Of a stretch of 64,000 nucleotides of DNA, positions 62,702-64,000 are shown one piece after another. Source of the DNA: Planctomycetota bacterium. GTDB lineage: Bacteria > Planctomycetota > SZUA-567. The notes beneath the pieces are model-generated. The model did not search any database. It was not told the origin of the DNA and saw only the letters and a program-made list of their open reading frames with translations. The DNA is taken from the NCBI GenBank assembly GCA_020060765.1, contig JAGUZQ010000084.1, forward strand, positions 25,924 through 89,923, read 5' to 3'. Position 1 is the first letter of the stretch, and each line of letters begins with the position of its first letter. The translations under genes were made by a program, and so were the position numbers.

Positions 62702-64000
<1,299 letters not shown>

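Overview
The window looks like chromosomal DNA from a diderm (Gram-negative) bacterium of roughly 55% GC. It carries a TonB-dependent receptor, SPOR-domain and other lipoproteins, DNA gyrase B, and complete housekeeping genes on both strands. Gene content points to the PVC superphylum (Lentisphaerae, Kiritimatiellae, Planctomycetes) or a neighbouring deep-branching phylum: secreted PQQ-type propellers, FAD oxidoreductase with a mini-ferredoxin, AraC regulators, Mpv17-like membrane proteins, a membrane-anchored YvcK and a thioester alpha-2-macroglobulin. This placement is an inference from gene content, not from a tree. I saw no rRNA, tRNA, CRISPR array, transposase or phage gene.

Layout. 1-4400: a DUF493 protein, two tandem four-helix membrane proteins overlapping miaB, and two tandem Mpv17/PMP22-like membrane proteins. 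4460-11000: a large alpha-2-macroglobulin and a divergent TonB receptor. 10950-16440: a signalling island with a degenerate receiver protein behind a textbook sigma-54 promoter, an orphan peptide-type solute-binding protein, and an NtrC/NtrB-type pair. 16690-21640: SpoIID-like protein, purN, kpsF/kdsD, then a CapA-type phosphatase and an OB-like exported protein. 21800-24870: HPr, YvcK, EIIA-Ntr, HPF and STAS genes read from a perfect-consensus sigma-70 promoter. 24890-34200: lipoproteins, a DUF2007-BamE fusion, transketolase, and an operon running from a nitrilase-like protein with a Cys-to-Ser change to a PAS histidine kinase.

34400-43880: an exported DnaJ-type zinc-finger protein, hisS, a methyltransferase, two membrane proteins, pgk, GluQRS, 5-formyl-THF cyclo-ligase, azoreductase and a charged single-helix protein. 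43940-52300: a PQQ-like propeller, an FAD oxidoreductase with a ferredoxin too small for most gene finders, a divergent PocR/AraC-type regulator, a patatin, and a three-gene cassette (zinc-type dehydrogenase, sugar isomerase/epimerase, radical SAM-SPASM). 52400-64000: YhcC radical SAM, a GAF-SpoIIE phosphatase, surE, pdxB, an antiporter fused to EIIA, a YhaM-like HD protein, two uncharacterised envelope proteins and the C-terminal part of gyrB, cut by the window edge.

Themes. (1) Regulatory, not transport, PTS parts: HPr, EIIA-Ntr and an antiporter-EIIA fusion, with no permease. (2) Sigma-54 control with a full activator pair and a clear -24/-12 site. (3) Partner-switching parts (STAS protein, RsbU-type phosphatase) at separate loci. 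(4) A dispersed palindromic repeat family with conserved flanks at five places, all intergenic. The best candidates for something undescribed are the sigma-54 signalling island, the dehydrogenase-epimerase-radical SAM cassette, and the bacterial Mpv17-like pair. Start codons were moved from the longest reading frame to internal ATG/GTG/TTG wherever a Shine-Dalgarno sequence, signal peptide or terminator argued for it.
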